From positions 1-64,000 of the forward strand of contig CAZLWV010000002.1 in NCBI GenBank assembly GCA_964563135.1: a stretch of 64,000 nucleotides of DNA, written 5' to 3'. The stretch comes from JAAYAY01 sp964563135 (GTDB lineage: Bacteria > Planctomycetota > Planctomycetia > Pirellulales > Thermoguttaceae). Position 1 is the stretch's first letter; each line of letters starts with the position of its first letter. Below are positions 33,888 through 43,276 of this stretch, piece by piece. Made by a program: the position numbers and the translations under genes. The notes beneath the pieces were generated by a model. That model searched no databases. It worked only from the letters and a program-made list of their open reading frames with translations, and was not told the origin of the DNA.

Positions 33888-34167
33888 CACAATTGCCTTT
33901 CTCGAGAAACGGTTTCAGAAGTGCCGGCACCTTCGATTCCGGCCGGCTCTGTGGATAGTTGATCCGCGAGTGCGTCCAATTATTCCATGGAAATTCCGAA
34001 ATAGTGGACGGACGGGGCTGAAACCCGCTCAAGCGGGGAGTGGGTGGCGAGCCGTGGTTCCCTAAGTTCACATTTTTCGCTAATTTGGTGGAAATCGTCA
34101 GGTTTTTCCCGGGTTGCCGGGAATATTGCCTGCGGCGGGAGTCTCTCACTTGGTGGGAAGCGTTGGC

Positions 34168-34710
34168 ATGGGCGGAGATCGGGCACAACCGGAAATCACG
34201 CAGCTCGTTCTGGATCACCATCGGGAGATCTATGCATATGCCTACCGGCTGTGCGGTTCGATCGCGGATGCGGAAGACCTGAGCCAATCGGTCTTCCTGA
34301 CGGCACACGAGAAACTGGAGCAATTGCGCAATTCGGGAAATGTGCGAGGGTGGCTATTCGCCATCCTGCGAAGCCATTTTCTCAAGCTTTGCCGAAAGAG
34401 GCGGCCGATTCCGGCGGCGGCCCTTGAGATGAATTTTGACGAACTTGTCGGTCGGGTGGATGCGCCGGTCGATTTCGACCGGGAGGCGCTCGAGGATGCG
34501 TTGGCCGGTCTGCCGGAAAACCATCGCATGGTGCTGGTGATGTTTTATTTCGAGCAGTGCAGCTATCAAGAGATTGCCGAGCAACTCGAGATGCCGATGG
34601 GCACGGTCATGAGTCGGCTGGCGCGAGCAAAGGCCCGGCTGCGGGCGGAGTTGACACGTCGGGAGCAGGGCCAGTCGACTCCTGTCAGTCCTCCGACGGG
34701 TAAAGGGTGA
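34168..34710 (+). CDS. RNA polymerase sigma factor, ECF (RpoE-like)
   Basis: ATG 34168 is chosen because GGGAAG lies upstream; a TTG at 34114 is the longer alternative. The 180-residue protein has region 2 (YAYRLCGSIADAEDLSQSVFLTA) and region 4 (LPENHRMVLVMFYFEQCSYQEIAEQLEMP...SRLARAKARLR), joined by a short linker. It is followed after 4 nt by a membrane protein gene that probably encodes its anti-sigma factor. Confidence 0.92.
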   Translation: MGGDRAQPEITQLVLDHHREIYAYAYRLCGSIADAEDLSQSVFLTAHEKLEQLRNSGNVRGWLFAILRSHFLKLCRKRRPIPAAALEMNFDELVGRVDAPVDFDREALEDALAGLPENHRMVLVMFYFEQCSYQEIAEQLEMPMGTVMSRLARAKARLRAELTRREQGQSTPVSPPTGKG

Positions 34711-34714
34711 CGCC

Positions 34715-35506
34715 ATGGATGAACGTCGCATTTGGACTGAGGAACAAATGGAGACGCTGGAGGCGCTTCGATCGAAGGACGAGGCGGCGAGCCAACCAGG
34801 GTTTGCCTCGATGGCCGAGGCGTTGGCAAGAGACCCTGGGCTGGCGCAGCGGCTCGATGCGATCCTCGCATGGGACGCACGTCTGGTCGAGGCCATGAGG
34901 GATGTGCCTGTTCCGCCGGGGCTGGCCGAGCAGATTCTTCAGGGGCTGGAAGATGCGGGTGAGCGTCCGACGCGGACGGCGGGTGGGGTGGCTGGTCGTT
35001 CATGGCGGAGGCGGCGGTTTGCGTGGGCCGCGGTCGCGGCAGGGATTGGGGTGGCGGCGGTCGTGATTGCGGCCGTCATGCTGAACCGACTGCCCACGAT
35101 GAGTCCGGAATGGCTTCGTTCCGTGGCCCGCGACCGATCTGTGGTCACTCGAGGAACCCCGCCAACCGGGGCGACGGCGGAGAGTCCTCCAGACCGTTTC
35201 CCTTACAGCACCGATCTGTTGTTCCCTGACGGCGTGCAGTGGCGCCGGGTGGCGGATTTTGACCGTGCTGAGGCGGTGGCCTACGACATCCCCATGCGGC
35301 CGGGGCAGAAAGCGACGCTGTATGTCGTTCGGTGCCGATCCGATGCCCCTCTTCCGACAAGGGTGCCGGGCACTCCACAAATGCGGACCCAGGGCCTTGC
35401 CGTTTCCGCGTGGCAGGGGGCAGGTGTTGTGTACGTGCTGGTTGTGGAGGGGGATGAGGCGGATTACGGCAGGATTCTCAAGTCGCGGGCACAAGGTCTG
35501 GCCTGA
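34715..35506 (+). CDS. Putative anti-sigma factor, single-pass membrane protein
   Basis: The 263-residue protein has a cytoplasmic, acidic N-terminal part (about 1-100), one transmembrane helix (about 103-122, WAAVAAGIGVAAVVIAAVML) and a C-terminal extracytoplasmic domain (about 125-263). It starts 4 nt after the ECF sigma stop, the usual position of an anti-sigma gene. I see no zinc-binding HxxxCxxC motif, so it is not a classic ZAS-type anti-sigma factor. The role is inferred from position and topology. Confidence 0.7.
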   Translation: MDERRIWTEEQMETLEALRSKDEAASQPGFASMAEALARDPGLAQRLDAILAWDARLVEAMRDVPVPPGLAEQILQGLEDAGERPTRTAGGVAGRSWRRRRFAWAAVAAGIGVAAVVIAAVMLNRLPTMSPEWLRSVARDRSVVTRGTPPTGATAESPPDRFPYSTDLLFPDGVQWRRVADFDRAEAVAYDIPMRPGQKATLYVVRCRSDAPLPTRVPGTPQMRTQGLAVSAWQGAGVVYVLVVEGDEADYGRILKSRAQGLA

Positions 35507-35713
35507 AGTCGAAGTTTCCTGTTTTGCCCGCTCTCGCCAGTTTTGCGGCTTCGCGGAACGCTTTGCCCATTCGGAAGATTCTTTCTAATCCCGAAGTTGG
35601 ATTCTAGCCGAATCCGGTTGTGAGCGAGTCAGCTCCCGCATCGCTTGTGTTGGTTGCGCGGAGCAGGAAATAACCGTGGGATACAGCAAGGGAATCGAGG
35701 GGAGAGTCTGCCC

Positions 35714-36142
35714 ATGAGATGGCTGCCAATCGCAGTAGCGCTGCTGGTCGTTCTGATGGCGATACCCGCCCAGGCGCAGGCGCCGGCGCCGGCGCAGAAC
35801 AATAACGAGTCGACCATGCGTTTCAGTGGAGGTATCACTCCAGGCGAGGTCACGGCAACCCCGGAGATGTGGTTCTATCAGGAACAGATGAACCGGCGGG
35901 ACGATCCGAAGGAAGCCGTCCGGAGAAAGGCGGAATTCCGCACCTCGCAGCGGGAGGCGCGTCTGGCCTCGCGACGGTGGTTTGGGATATCGCTTATGCG
36001 TCCCACGACGAGCACCGCGATCATGGACGGCGAGGGTGCGGCGGTGTGGACGGGCAACGACCCGTGGTATCCGTATCGCTGGTCGGGCCGCACGCCGGCC
36101 GTGGTGGTCAATCGCACGGACGCGTCGCGGACGACCTACTGA
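35714..36142 (+). CDS. Small secreted hypothetical protein
   Basis: ATG 35714 follows GGGGAGAG at a good distance. The 142-residue protein has a signal peptide (about 1-22, cleaved near AQAQA), then an Asn/Thr-rich start and a conserved-looking middle (PEMWFYQEQMNRRDDPKEAVRR) and end (NDPWYPYRWSGRTP). It contains no cysteine and no known domain. A terminator follows at 36271-36323. Confidence 0.75.
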   Translation: MRWLPIAVALLVVLMAIPAQAQAPAPAQNNNESTMRFSGGITPGEVTATPEMWFYQEQMNRRDDPKEAVRRKAEFRTSQREARLASRRWFGISLMRPTTSTAIMDGEGAAVWTGNDPWYPYRWSGRTPAVVVNRTDASRTTY

Positions 36143-36447
36143 ACGGGCGTTGCCGGAGGCTGGATCGGAGAATCGTGAATCGCTCTCGCGCAGGCGGGAG
36201 AGAACCCACCAATTGGTGGAGCCTCGCAGTCAGGATTCTGCCGGGGCCGGGACCTGGAAGAGAAGAGCAACAACGGGCCGGTGTGCTTCCTTGATGGGAA
36301 GAGCCCCGGCCCGTTGCGTTTTTCGGCCGGAGAGACTCCGGCCAGCCGCTTTGCATCCCGAGTGGGCGCGTGTTATGCTGGTCGCTGATCAAGGCGGGCT
36401 GCTCCCTCAAGAGGGGGCCGGCCGCCATCGCGAAGCAGGAGCCGTCT
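36143..36447. other. 305-bp intergenic region with a terminator
   Basis: It holds a clear plus-strand terminator hairpin at 36271-36323. The remainder to the GTG start at 36448 must carry the promoter of the envelope-glycan genes, but no sequence there fits a consensus well. Confidence 0.6.
36271..36323 (+). terminator. Rho-independent terminator
   Basis: An 11-bp stem (CAACGGGCCGG, 36271-36281 with 36306-36316) with a 24-nt loop is followed by CG and five T (36319-36323). It closes the transcript of the secreted protein. Confidence 0.8.
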
Positions 36448-37425
36448 GTGACCGAGAAGTCCGCCAAGTCGAGAAAGTGGTTGTTTGCCGCAATCAAGTT
36501 GCTGATTGTGGGCATCGTGCTCTGGGCCGTGGGCGACACGCTTCTGAGCGGTGTGGTGAAACTCTGGCAGAACGGCTGGGAGATGCACTGGGGCTGGATT
36601 TTCCTGGCCGGAGTGATCTACGTGGTCGGGCTGCTGCCTGCCGGGCTGTTCTGGTGGCGGGTGTTGCGGGTGCTCGGCCAGCGGACGCGGTTCTGGGAAA
36701 CCATGCGGGCCTACTACATTGGCCACCTGGGGAAGTACGTGCCGGGGAAGGCCATGGTAGTGGTGCTCCGTGCGGCACTTCTCAGAACGGGCGGCGCGCG
36801 GGCCTCGGTGGCGGCGGCGGCCGTGTTCTTCGAGACCCTGACGATGATGGCGGTGGGTGCTTTCTGGTCGGCGGCCATCCTGGCGGTCTGGTTCCGCGGA
36901 CACTGGATGCTGTGTGCGGTGGCGATCGGCCTGATGCTGGCAGCGGGCGTTCCCACGATTCCGCCGCTGTTTCGACGCCTGGCCAGGATGGCTCGGGTTG
37001 CCAAATCGGACCTGGAAACGCAGAAGAAGCTGGACGATATCGGCTTCGGTACGCTGGCCACGGGCTGGGTGATGATGACCCTTTCCTGGGCGCTTCTGGC
37101 CATGAGCCTGTGGGCCACGCTCAAGGCGATGGGAATCGAGGGCACCAATCTGGTGATCGACTTCCCTCGCTACCTGGCGTCGGTTTCGCTGGCCATGGTG
37201 GCCGGATTTCTGTCGCTGATTCCCGGGGGGCTTTTTGTTCGCGACGGGATTCTGGCGGAGCTTATCGAGCCCTATTTCCAGCAGCTTGGCACACCGCTTC
37301 CCGCCAACGTGACGGCGGGATTGAGCGCCGTCCTGCTGCGGATCGTGTGGCTGGTGGGGGAACTGATTGTAGCGGTGGTTCTCTACTTTGGGTTTCGGCC
37401 GCGTGGGCCGATCGAGCCTGAATGA
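36448..37425 (+). CDS. UPF0104/lysylphosphatidylglycerol-synthase-type integral membrane protein (flippase-like)
   Basis: GTG 36448 is chosen because AGGAG stands upstream; an ATG at 36370 would add 26 atypical residues. The 325-residue protein has about seven to eight transmembrane helices and the YIGHLGKYVPGKAMVV element, typical of the UPF0104 / LPG-synthase membrane domain family. Such proteins often accompany glycosyltransferases and are proposed to move or modify lipid-linked sugars. Followed by GT2 and a polytopic membrane protein, it is likely part of an envelope-glycan set. Confidence 0.82.
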   Translation: MTEKSAKSRKWLFAAIKLLIVGIVLWAVGDTLLSGVVKLWQNGWEMHWGWIFLAGVIYVVGLLPAGLFWWRVLRVLGQRTRFWETMRAYYIGHLGKYVPGKAMVVVLRAALLRTGGARASVAAAAVFFETLTMMAVGAFWSAAILAVWFRGHWMLCAVAIGLMLAAGVPTIPPLFRRLARMARVAKSDLETQKKLDDIGFGTLATGWVMMTLSWALLAMSLWATLKAMGIEGTNLVIDFPRYLASVSLAMVAGFLSLIPGGLFVRDGILAELIEPYFQQLGTPLPANVTAGLSAVLLRIVWLVGELIVAVVLYFGFRPRGPIEPE

Positions 37426-37540
37426 GGTCGTGAAACGGCGTATCCTTGTAGTTGCTTTCCCTGTCTGAAATGGGGCGCTCACCCGGTGTCGTGAAAGGTC
37501 CAACCGCCAGGCTTTGCGTTCCTGGCCCAGGAGATGCGGC

Positions 37541-38506
37541 ATGTTATCGATCGTGATTCCCGTCTACAACGAAGAGGAAAGCCTCGAGAAACTGCATGAG
37601 CAGATCGATGCGGTGGGAAAGGCAAACGATTACCAACTGGACATCGTGTTTGTCGACGACGGTTCGAGCGATGGTTCGTGGGGCGTGATCCGATCGCTTG
37701 CCGACAAGGATCCGCGGGTGCGGGCGATTCGGTTCCGCCGGAATTTCGGCAAGGCGGCGGCGCTCAATGCGGGATTCACCCTGGCGAGAGGCGAGATGGT
37801 GATGACCCTGGACGCCGACCTGCAGGACGACCCGGCGGAAATCCCGGCGTTTCTGGAGAAGATGAACGAGGGATATGATGTGGTCAGCGGATGGAAGAAA
37901 CGCCGCCATGATCCCTGGCACAAGGTGGGGCCGTCGCGAGTATTCAACTGGATGGTGAGCAAGCTGACGGGCGTGGAACTTCACGACCACAATTGCGGCA
38001 TGAAGTGCTACCGGCGGCAGATCTTCGACGAGGTGACGCTGTACGGCGAACTGCACCGGTTCGTGCCGGTCCTTGCTGCCGCGCGGGGCTACCGGGTGAG
38101 CGAAAGAGTGGTGCAGCACCGGGCGCGGGAGTTCGGGCGGTCGAAGTACGGCGTGACCCGGATCGTCAAGGGCTTCCTTGACCTGCTGACGGTGAAGTTT
38201 CTCACCGGGTTCGGCCAGCGCCCCCAACACATCCTGGGCACGATCGGGCTGCTGTCGTTCTTCCTGGGCGGGTTCGGCATGCTGTACCTGGCCGCGTACT
38301 GGGTCGTGGGGCAGATCTGGCCGGGGCTGGACCTTATGCCTCTCCACCAGCGGCCGGCGGTGATCTACTCGGTGGGGCTGCTGCTGCTCGGGGCGCAGTT
38401 CATGACGGTCGGGTTCCTGGGGGAATTGGTGATCGCCTACAATCAGAGGAGCGAGCGAAACTACTCGATTGCCGAGACGATCGAACCGGAGAAGAAGAAC
38501 GACTGA
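37541..38506 (+). CDS. Family 2 glycosyltransferase, GtrB/dolichol-phosphate-mannose-synthase-like
   Basis: ATG 37541 follows CAGGAGATG. The 321-residue protein has a GT-A domain with LSIVIPVYNEEES, VDDGSSDGS, RNFGKAAALNAGF and the metal-binding DADLQDD. Two C-terminal transmembrane helices follow (about 232-255 and 270-293). This layout fits transferases that load a sugar onto a polyprenyl phosphate. It precedes a polytopic membrane protein that could use that lipid-linked sugar. Confidence 0.92.
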   Translation: MLSIVIPVYNEEESLEKLHEQIDAVGKANDYQLDIVFVDDGSSDGSWGVIRSLADKDPRVRAIRFRRNFGKAAALNAGFTLARGEMVMTLDADLQDDPAEIPAFLEKMNEGYDVVSGWKKRRHDPWHKVGPSRVFNWMVSKLTGVELHDHNCGMKCYRRQIFDEVTLYGELHRFVPVLAAARGYRVSERVVQHRAREFGRSKYGVTRIVKGFLDLLTVKFLTGFGQRPQHILGTIGLLSFFLGGFGMLYLAAYWVVGQIWPGLDLMPLHQRPAVIYSVGLLLLGAQFMTVGFLGELVIAYNQRSERNYSIAETIEPEKKND

Positions 38507-38537
38507 CGGAGGGGCATCCTGGGAGCGAGTGGAGCCG

Positions 38538-40121
38538 ATGAACGAGCAGCCGAGAGATGACCGCGAAACATTGCGGAAGAGCGTGTATGCCCTGCTGATC
38601 GCGATGGGGGTTGGAGCCGTCCTGGGGCGGGTGCTTGCCGTAGACGACGTGTCGGGGGCGCGTCTGACGCTCTATCTGCAGAGCGAGATCCAGCCGCGTC
38701 TCCGATCGAAAAGAGCGGACCTGGAAGCCAGGGGGCTGCCCTCGGAGCGGATCGACGCGGAGCTGGCCCGCACCCGGGGGACTTTGTTGCGGAGGGCGGG
38801 GATCCAGCGGCCGTTTCTGAGCGCCAACGACCGCAGCCGCTGGTGCACCCTGCGGGCCCTGGTGGAACGCGACATGTGGGTAGCCGCCGAGGTACAGACG
38901 CCGCAGGGCGGGAAACGATACTGCTGGGTGCCCTACGCGATCAACAAAGTGCTTGCAGAACCGGGATGGGATACCATCGACATGGTGAAGCACTCGCTTC
39001 CCTCTCACGGTCCTTCCGGCGAGGCGTATCTGTACTCGAGCAAGCCACCGCTGCTTCCCACGCTGATGGCCATCCCCTACTGGGTGCTGCACAAGCTGAC
39101 CGGGGCGACCTTGGGCAGCCATCCCTATGCGATGGGGCGTACGCTTCTGGTGATCTTCAACGTCATCCCGCTGCTGGTCTACTTCGTGCTGGTCGCCAGG
39201 CTGGTCGAACGTTTTGGAACGTCGGACTGGGGGCGGATCTTCGTGATGGCGGCGGCCGTGTTTGGGACATTCCTGACCACCTTTGCGGTGACCGCCAACA
39301 ATCACCTGCCGGGGGCAGTCAGTGCCCTGGTGGCGCTCTACGCGGCGGTTCGCATCTGGTTCGACGGCGAGCGCCGGTTGCGCTACTTCGCGGTGGCCGG
39401 ACTGATGGCCACGTTTGTGGTGGCCTGCGAGCTACCGGGGGCAGCCCTGACGGCGGCTCTCGGCGGGGCGCTGCTGTGGAAGGCGCCAAAACAGACGCTG
39501 TTGGCCGGAGTTCCGGCCGCGATTCTGGTGACGGCGGGGTTTTTCGGCACGAACTGGGCCGCCCACGAAACTCTCCGCCCGGCCTACACGCAAACGGATT
39601 GGTACGACTACGAGTATCAGCGGCATCCCGACGAGAACCCCGTGCCCTCCTATTGGCGAGACCGGAAAGGGGTGGACCAGGGCGAGCCGTCGGAGTGGAT
39701 CTACGCGCTGCATGCCCTGGTCGGGCACCACGGGATCTTCTCGCTGACGCCGATCTGGATCCTGGCGGCCTTCGGGACGGGCATCTGGCTGATCTCGCCT
39801 GTTGACCCCCGGTTGCGGCAGATGGCGATCCTGGTCACCGCCGTGACGGTTGTGTGCCTGTACTTCTATCTGTTCATGCAGCCCCAGGAGAACCGGAACT
39901 ACGGCGGGATGACGGCCGGACTGAGGTGGGCCTTCTGGTTCGCCCCGCTGTGGCTGGTTTGCATGCTGCCGGCGGCGGATCGCTGCGCGGAGCGTCGATG
40001 GTCCCGCGGCCTGGCGCTCGTGCTGCTGGGCATGTCGGTCCTGTCGGTAACCTACCCCACCTGGAATCCCTGGAGCCATCCGTGGCTGTTCAATTTCATG
40101 GCCTACGTGACAGGGGGATAG
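38538..40121 (+). CDS. Polytopic membrane protein, glycosyltransferase-like
   Basis: The 527-residue protein starts at ATG 38538 (GAGTGGAGCCG upstream). It has about 10-11 predicted transmembrane helices and a first extracytoplasmic loop of about 150 residues (about 35-190). Its topology recalls PMT/GT39-like C-type glycosyltransferases, but I see no clear DxD or DE motif in the first loop. It follows GT2 and probably acts in the same envelope pathway. The family is not firmly recognised. Confidence 0.65.
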   Translation: MNEQPRDDRETLRKSVYALLIAMGVGAVLGRVLAVDDVSGARLTLYLQSEIQPRLRSKRADLEARGLPSERIDAELARTRGTLLRRAGIQRPFLSANDRSRWCTLRALVERDMWVAAEVQTPQGGKRYCWVPYAINKVLAEPGWDTIDMVKHSLPSHGPSGEAYLYSSKPPLLPTLMAIPYWVLHKLTGATLGSHPYAMGRTLLVIFNVIPLLVYFVLVARLVERFGTSDWGRIFVMAAAVFGTFLTTFAVTANNHLPGAVSALVALYAAVRIWFDGERRLRYFAVAGLMATFVVACELPGAALTAALGGALLWKAPKQTLLAGVPAAILVTAGFFGTNWAAHETLRPAYTQTDWYDYEYQRHPDENPVPSYWRDRKGVDQGEPSEWIYALHALVGHHGIFSLTPIWILAAFGTGIWLISPVDPRLRQMAILVTAVTVVCLYFYLFMQPQENRNYGGMTAGLRWAFWFAPLWLVCMLPAADRCAERRWSRGLALVLLGMSVLSVTYPTWNPWSHPWLFNFMAYVTGG

Positions 40122-40205
40122 GAGATCACCGCAGGATGCCGAGTCTCCGCCGGGCGGCGACGGGCACGATCGGTCATTTTGTCATGCTCTGAGAGGATTC
40201 TGTCC

Positions 40206-41387
40206 ATGGAGAAGAAGACAGTTCGCACCGGCATCGTGGGCTCCGGCTTTTCGTCGACGTTTCACTTCGAGGCGCTCCGGAAGGTCTACGGCACGAACAT
40301 CGATGTCATTGGGGTGTTTACCAAAGATGCCGACGGTGGGAAGACGTATGCCGAGAATCGGGGCATCCGGGCCTTCGGCAGTCTCGATGCGCTCCTGGAC
40401 GAGGTGGACGCCGTGCATGTCTGCGTTCCCCCGATGGCCCATGAGCGGACGACGGTTGCCGCTCTGGAGAGAGACAAGTTCGTGGTGTGCGAGAAACCAC
40501 TGACTGGCTACTTCGGTGACGGCTCCGGCGATTTCCATTGGGACAAGGCCGACATGGAGGTGGTCCTGGAATCGGCCCTGGGCAGCGTCGGACGCATCCT
40601 GGATGCGGAGAAGAAGAGCAAGGGGCGGCTGCTGTATGCGGAGAACTGGGTCTACGCGCCCGCGGTGCAGAAGGAGCGGGAGATTCTCGAAAAAACGGGG
40701 GGGCAGATCCTCTGGATCCACGGCGAGGAGGCCCACAGCGGCTCCCACTCAGTGGACTACGCCTACACAGCCCGCTGCGGCGGCGGGGTGCTCATCGGCA
40801 AGGGCTGCCACCCGCTGACCGCGGCTCTGTATCTGAAACGGGTCGAAGGGCATGTGCGCGACGGCCAACCGATCCATCCCAAGAGGGTAACCGCCAGGAC
40901 GCATGCGATCACCCGCACGCCCGGTTTCCGCGACGAGGGGCACATCCGCAAGGACTACTACGATATCGACGACTTCGCCATGATCCACGTTGAGTTTGAC
41001 GACGGGACGATTGCCACGCTGGTGAGCAGCGACATCGTTCTGGGAGGTATCCACAACTGGCTGGAGATCTGCGCCAATAACCATCGCACCCTGTGCAACA
41101 TCAACCCCAATACGGCGATGCAGACCTACAATCCGGTGGAAACCAACTTTCGCGACATCTATGTGGTTGAGAAGATCGGCACCAAGCAGGGCTGGGCCTG
41201 CACGTCGCCGGACGAGGACTGGTTCACCGGCTATCCCCAGGAAATGGAGGCCTTCTACCGCACGATTGCCTACGGCGAAAAGCCGGAGAGCGACAGCCAC
41301 CTGGCCGCCGATGCCATATCCACGATCTACAGTGCCTACCTCTCGGCCCGCCGCAACGGCGCCGCCGTGGATGTTCGCGTGTATTGA
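40206..41387 (+). CDS. Gfo/Idh/MocA family NAD(P)-dependent oxidoreductase
   Basis: ATG 40206 is chosen (GAGAGG upstream). The 393-residue protein has the N-terminal dinucleotide motif GIVGSGFSS (9-17) and the family motif EKP (96-98). The catalytic-domain residues include KGCHPLTAALYL, where a conserved His precedes the substrate loop. These enzymes oxidise or reduce sugars and related polyols. It lies upstream of a DUF6807 gene, a frequent planctomycete pairing in sugar degradation loci. Confidence 0.9.
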   Translation: MEKKTVRTGIVGSGFSSTFHFEALRKVYGTNIDVIGVFTKDADGGKTYAENRGIRAFGSLDALLDEVDAVHVCVPPMAHERTTVAALERDKFVVCEKPLTGYFGDGSGDFHWDKADMEVVLESALGSVGRILDAEKKSKGRLLYAENWVYAPAVQKEREILEKTGGQILWIHGEEAHSGSHSVDYAYTARCGGGVLIGKGCHPLTAALYLKRVEGHVRDGQPIHPKRVTARTHAITRTPGFRDEGHIRKDYYDIDDFAMIHVEFDDGTIATLVSSDIVLGGIHNWLEICANNHRTLCNINPNTAMQTYNPVETNFRDIYVVEKIGTKQGWACTSPDEDWFTGYPQEMEAFYRTIAYGEKPESDSHLAADAISTIYSAYLSARRNGAAVDVRVY

Positions 41388-41479
41388 GAAAGAAGCAGGC
41401 AGATCGTGACGTTTCCGTTCGGAGGGCTCACGATTTCTCGTGTTTCGACTCCAGAATGGCCCGTGGGAAGGAAGAGAAT

Positions 41480-42736
41480 ATGAAGTCTTCGTGTTGCCTT
41501 GCCATTGCTGCATTCCTTCTTTGGGCACTCACGGCGTATTCTGCGGAACCGGCTGTCGGCGCCGAGCCCGTGCTGGGGATTGCCGGGGTGGGTGAGCCTT
41601 TGAGCCTGCAGATTGCGGTGCCCGAGGGCCAGGCTTTGGCCTGCGGCGGGCAACTCGCCCTGGTGGAGGCCGGGTATCCCGATTACCGGCCGATGGCCCA
41701 GGCCGTGCCCCTGGCGGCCGCGGAAGGACTTCCGGCCGAGGGCAAGACGGCCATCGTGGCCACGATTGTCCCGGGAGAACGGGTCGGCAGGGACCGGCGT
41801 TTCAAACTCACGGCGGCGGAGAAGCCCACGGCGGCCGCGGCGGAGATGAGACTGGTCGAACTGAACGACAAGTCCGTGCAGGTCAACGACGGCGAGGCCC
41901 CGGTCCTGGTCTACAACTTTGGTGTGATTACCCGGGAAGATCTCCCCGAGAGCGAGCACCGCCGCAGCCGGGCCTGCTACATCCACCCGGTTTACGGTCT
42001 CGATGGCGAGGTCCTGACCGACGACTTTCCCCGCGACCACTACCATCACCACGGCATCTTCTGGACATGGCCCCACGTGAGCGTCGACGGTGTGGAGCAC
42101 GACCTCTGGGCGGGTGCGACGATCCGTCAGCAGTTCGCCGGATGGCTCGCCCGCCAGTCGGGCCCGGTCGCCGCGGTGCTCGGTGTGGAGAACGGCTGGT
42201 TCGCAGGAGACAAGAAGGTGATGATCGAGCGGGTCTGGCTCCGGGTCTATCATGCGGCCGAAGGGGCCCGGGCCGTCGACATCGACCTGGTGCTGACCGC
42301 CACCGACAAACCGGTGACGCTGCTGGGCGCCGAAGGGAAGAGCTATGGCGGCCTGACGGTGCGTTTCTGCCCGCCGGTTCCGCGCGATCCGGCCACGGTG
42401 ATCACCGTGGCCAGCGGCCCCGTTGCGGGCGACCTGACGACGACAATCCTCCGCTGGGCCGACTTTACGGCCAGGTTCGACGGCCGCGACGCTGCCAGCG
42501 GCGCGGCGATTTTCATCGCCCCGGATCACCCCGATTACCCTCCCGAGTGGCTCCTGCGCTACTATGGCCCGCTCTGCGTAGGCTGGCCCGGTGTGTCGCC
42601 CCGGACACTCCAGCCAGGCAAGCCGGTGCGGATGAGCTACCGGTTCTGGATTCACAAAGAAGCAGTCGGGACGGCCGAGTTGAACCGGGCCTATTCGGCG
42701 TATCTGGCGGGGTTGAATGCACGATGGTTGGAGTAG
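41480..42736 (+). CDS. Secreted DUF6807 (PmoA-family) protein
   Basis: The 418-residue protein from ATG 41480 has a signal peptide (about 1-22, AYSA/EP) and a beta-rich body. It carries a His cluster DHYHHHGIF at about 186-194 and DGVEHDLW, consistent with a metal site. The family is annotated PmoA from a methane-oxygenase name, but that activity is not established, and here it is more likely a carbohydrate-linked protein. It follows the Gfo/Idh gene by 92 nt. Confidence 0.82.
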   Translation: MKSSCCLAIAAFLLWALTAYSAEPAVGAEPVLGIAGVGEPLSLQIAVPEGQALACGGQLALVEAGYPDYRPMAQAVPLAAAEGLPAEGKTAIVATIVPGERVGRDRRFKLTAAEKPTAAAAEMRLVELNDKSVQVNDGEAPVLVYNFGVITREDLPESEHRRSRACYIHPVYGLDGEVLTDDFPRDHYHHHGIFWTWPHVSVDGVEHDLWAGATIRQQFAGWLARQSGPVAAVLGVENGWFAGDKKVMIERVWLRVYHAAEGARAVDIDLVLTATDKPVTLLGAEGKSYGGLTVRFCPPVPRDPATVITVASGPVAGDLTTTILRWADFTARFDGRDAASGAAIFIAPDHPDYPPEWLLRYYGPLCVGWPGVSPRTLQPGKPVRMSYRFWIHKEAVGTAELNRAYSAYLAGLNARWLE

Positions 42737-42838
42737 GGTATGGCGGGCCGTGAGTACGGAGCGCCGGTGCCTGCTTCCGTCCCGATCCGCCTATGAGATT
42801 CCGCCGCGTTTGTCCACTTGGCGTAAGGAAGACACCGA

Positions 42839-43084
42839 ATGAACTCGGACACAAGAGGTTTTCGCTGGGGGATCTGGGCGGTCGTGTTCTTTGTGCTGGC
42901 TGTCTCGGTGCCAGGGTGGTATATCCAGATGCGGTTGATCGAGAAGCTCGGCCGGCTGGAAAGGCGGGTGACGGAACTGGAGTCGCGCTATGAAGTCGGC
43001 GGGCAAGGACCGGATTCTGCCGTACCGGTCGAGGAGACTGGCGCCGAGTCGCAGGCTCCGAAGGGCGTCGAGAACGGCCGGTGA
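42839..43084 (+). CDS. Small membrane protein with a coiled coil
   Basis: The 81-residue protein starts at ATG 42839, with AAGGAAG upstream. It has one N-terminal transmembrane helix (about 10-28) and a short coiled coil (RLIEKLGRLERRVTELESRY), then a Glu/Gly/Pro-rich tail. Its shape resembles small accessory membrane proteins. No homology is recognised. Confidence 0.6.
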   Translation: MNSDTRGFRWGIWAVVFFVLAVSVPGWYIQMRLIEKLGRLERRVTELESRYEVGGQGPDSAVPVEETGAESQAPKGVENGR

Positions 43085-43276
43085 CTGGTTGACGGGTTGC
43101 GGGAAGAAAGAAGGGCTGCCAAGGCGGCCCCCTCTCCCCCGAATTCTCTCGACGATACTACTTGGGGGGCCGGCCCCAGGGTTGCGGGGCAGCTGCTGGA
43201 ACCGACCCGGAGGATTCTGCCGCTGCCAGTATTGCCTGCCCGTGGGAGGCCTTCTTGGCGGTTTTGGGACAGACCG

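Noticed and set aside
43155..43178. GC-rich palindrome around GGGGCCGGCCCC as a terminator between convergent genes
   Set aside because: No T-run on either strand.
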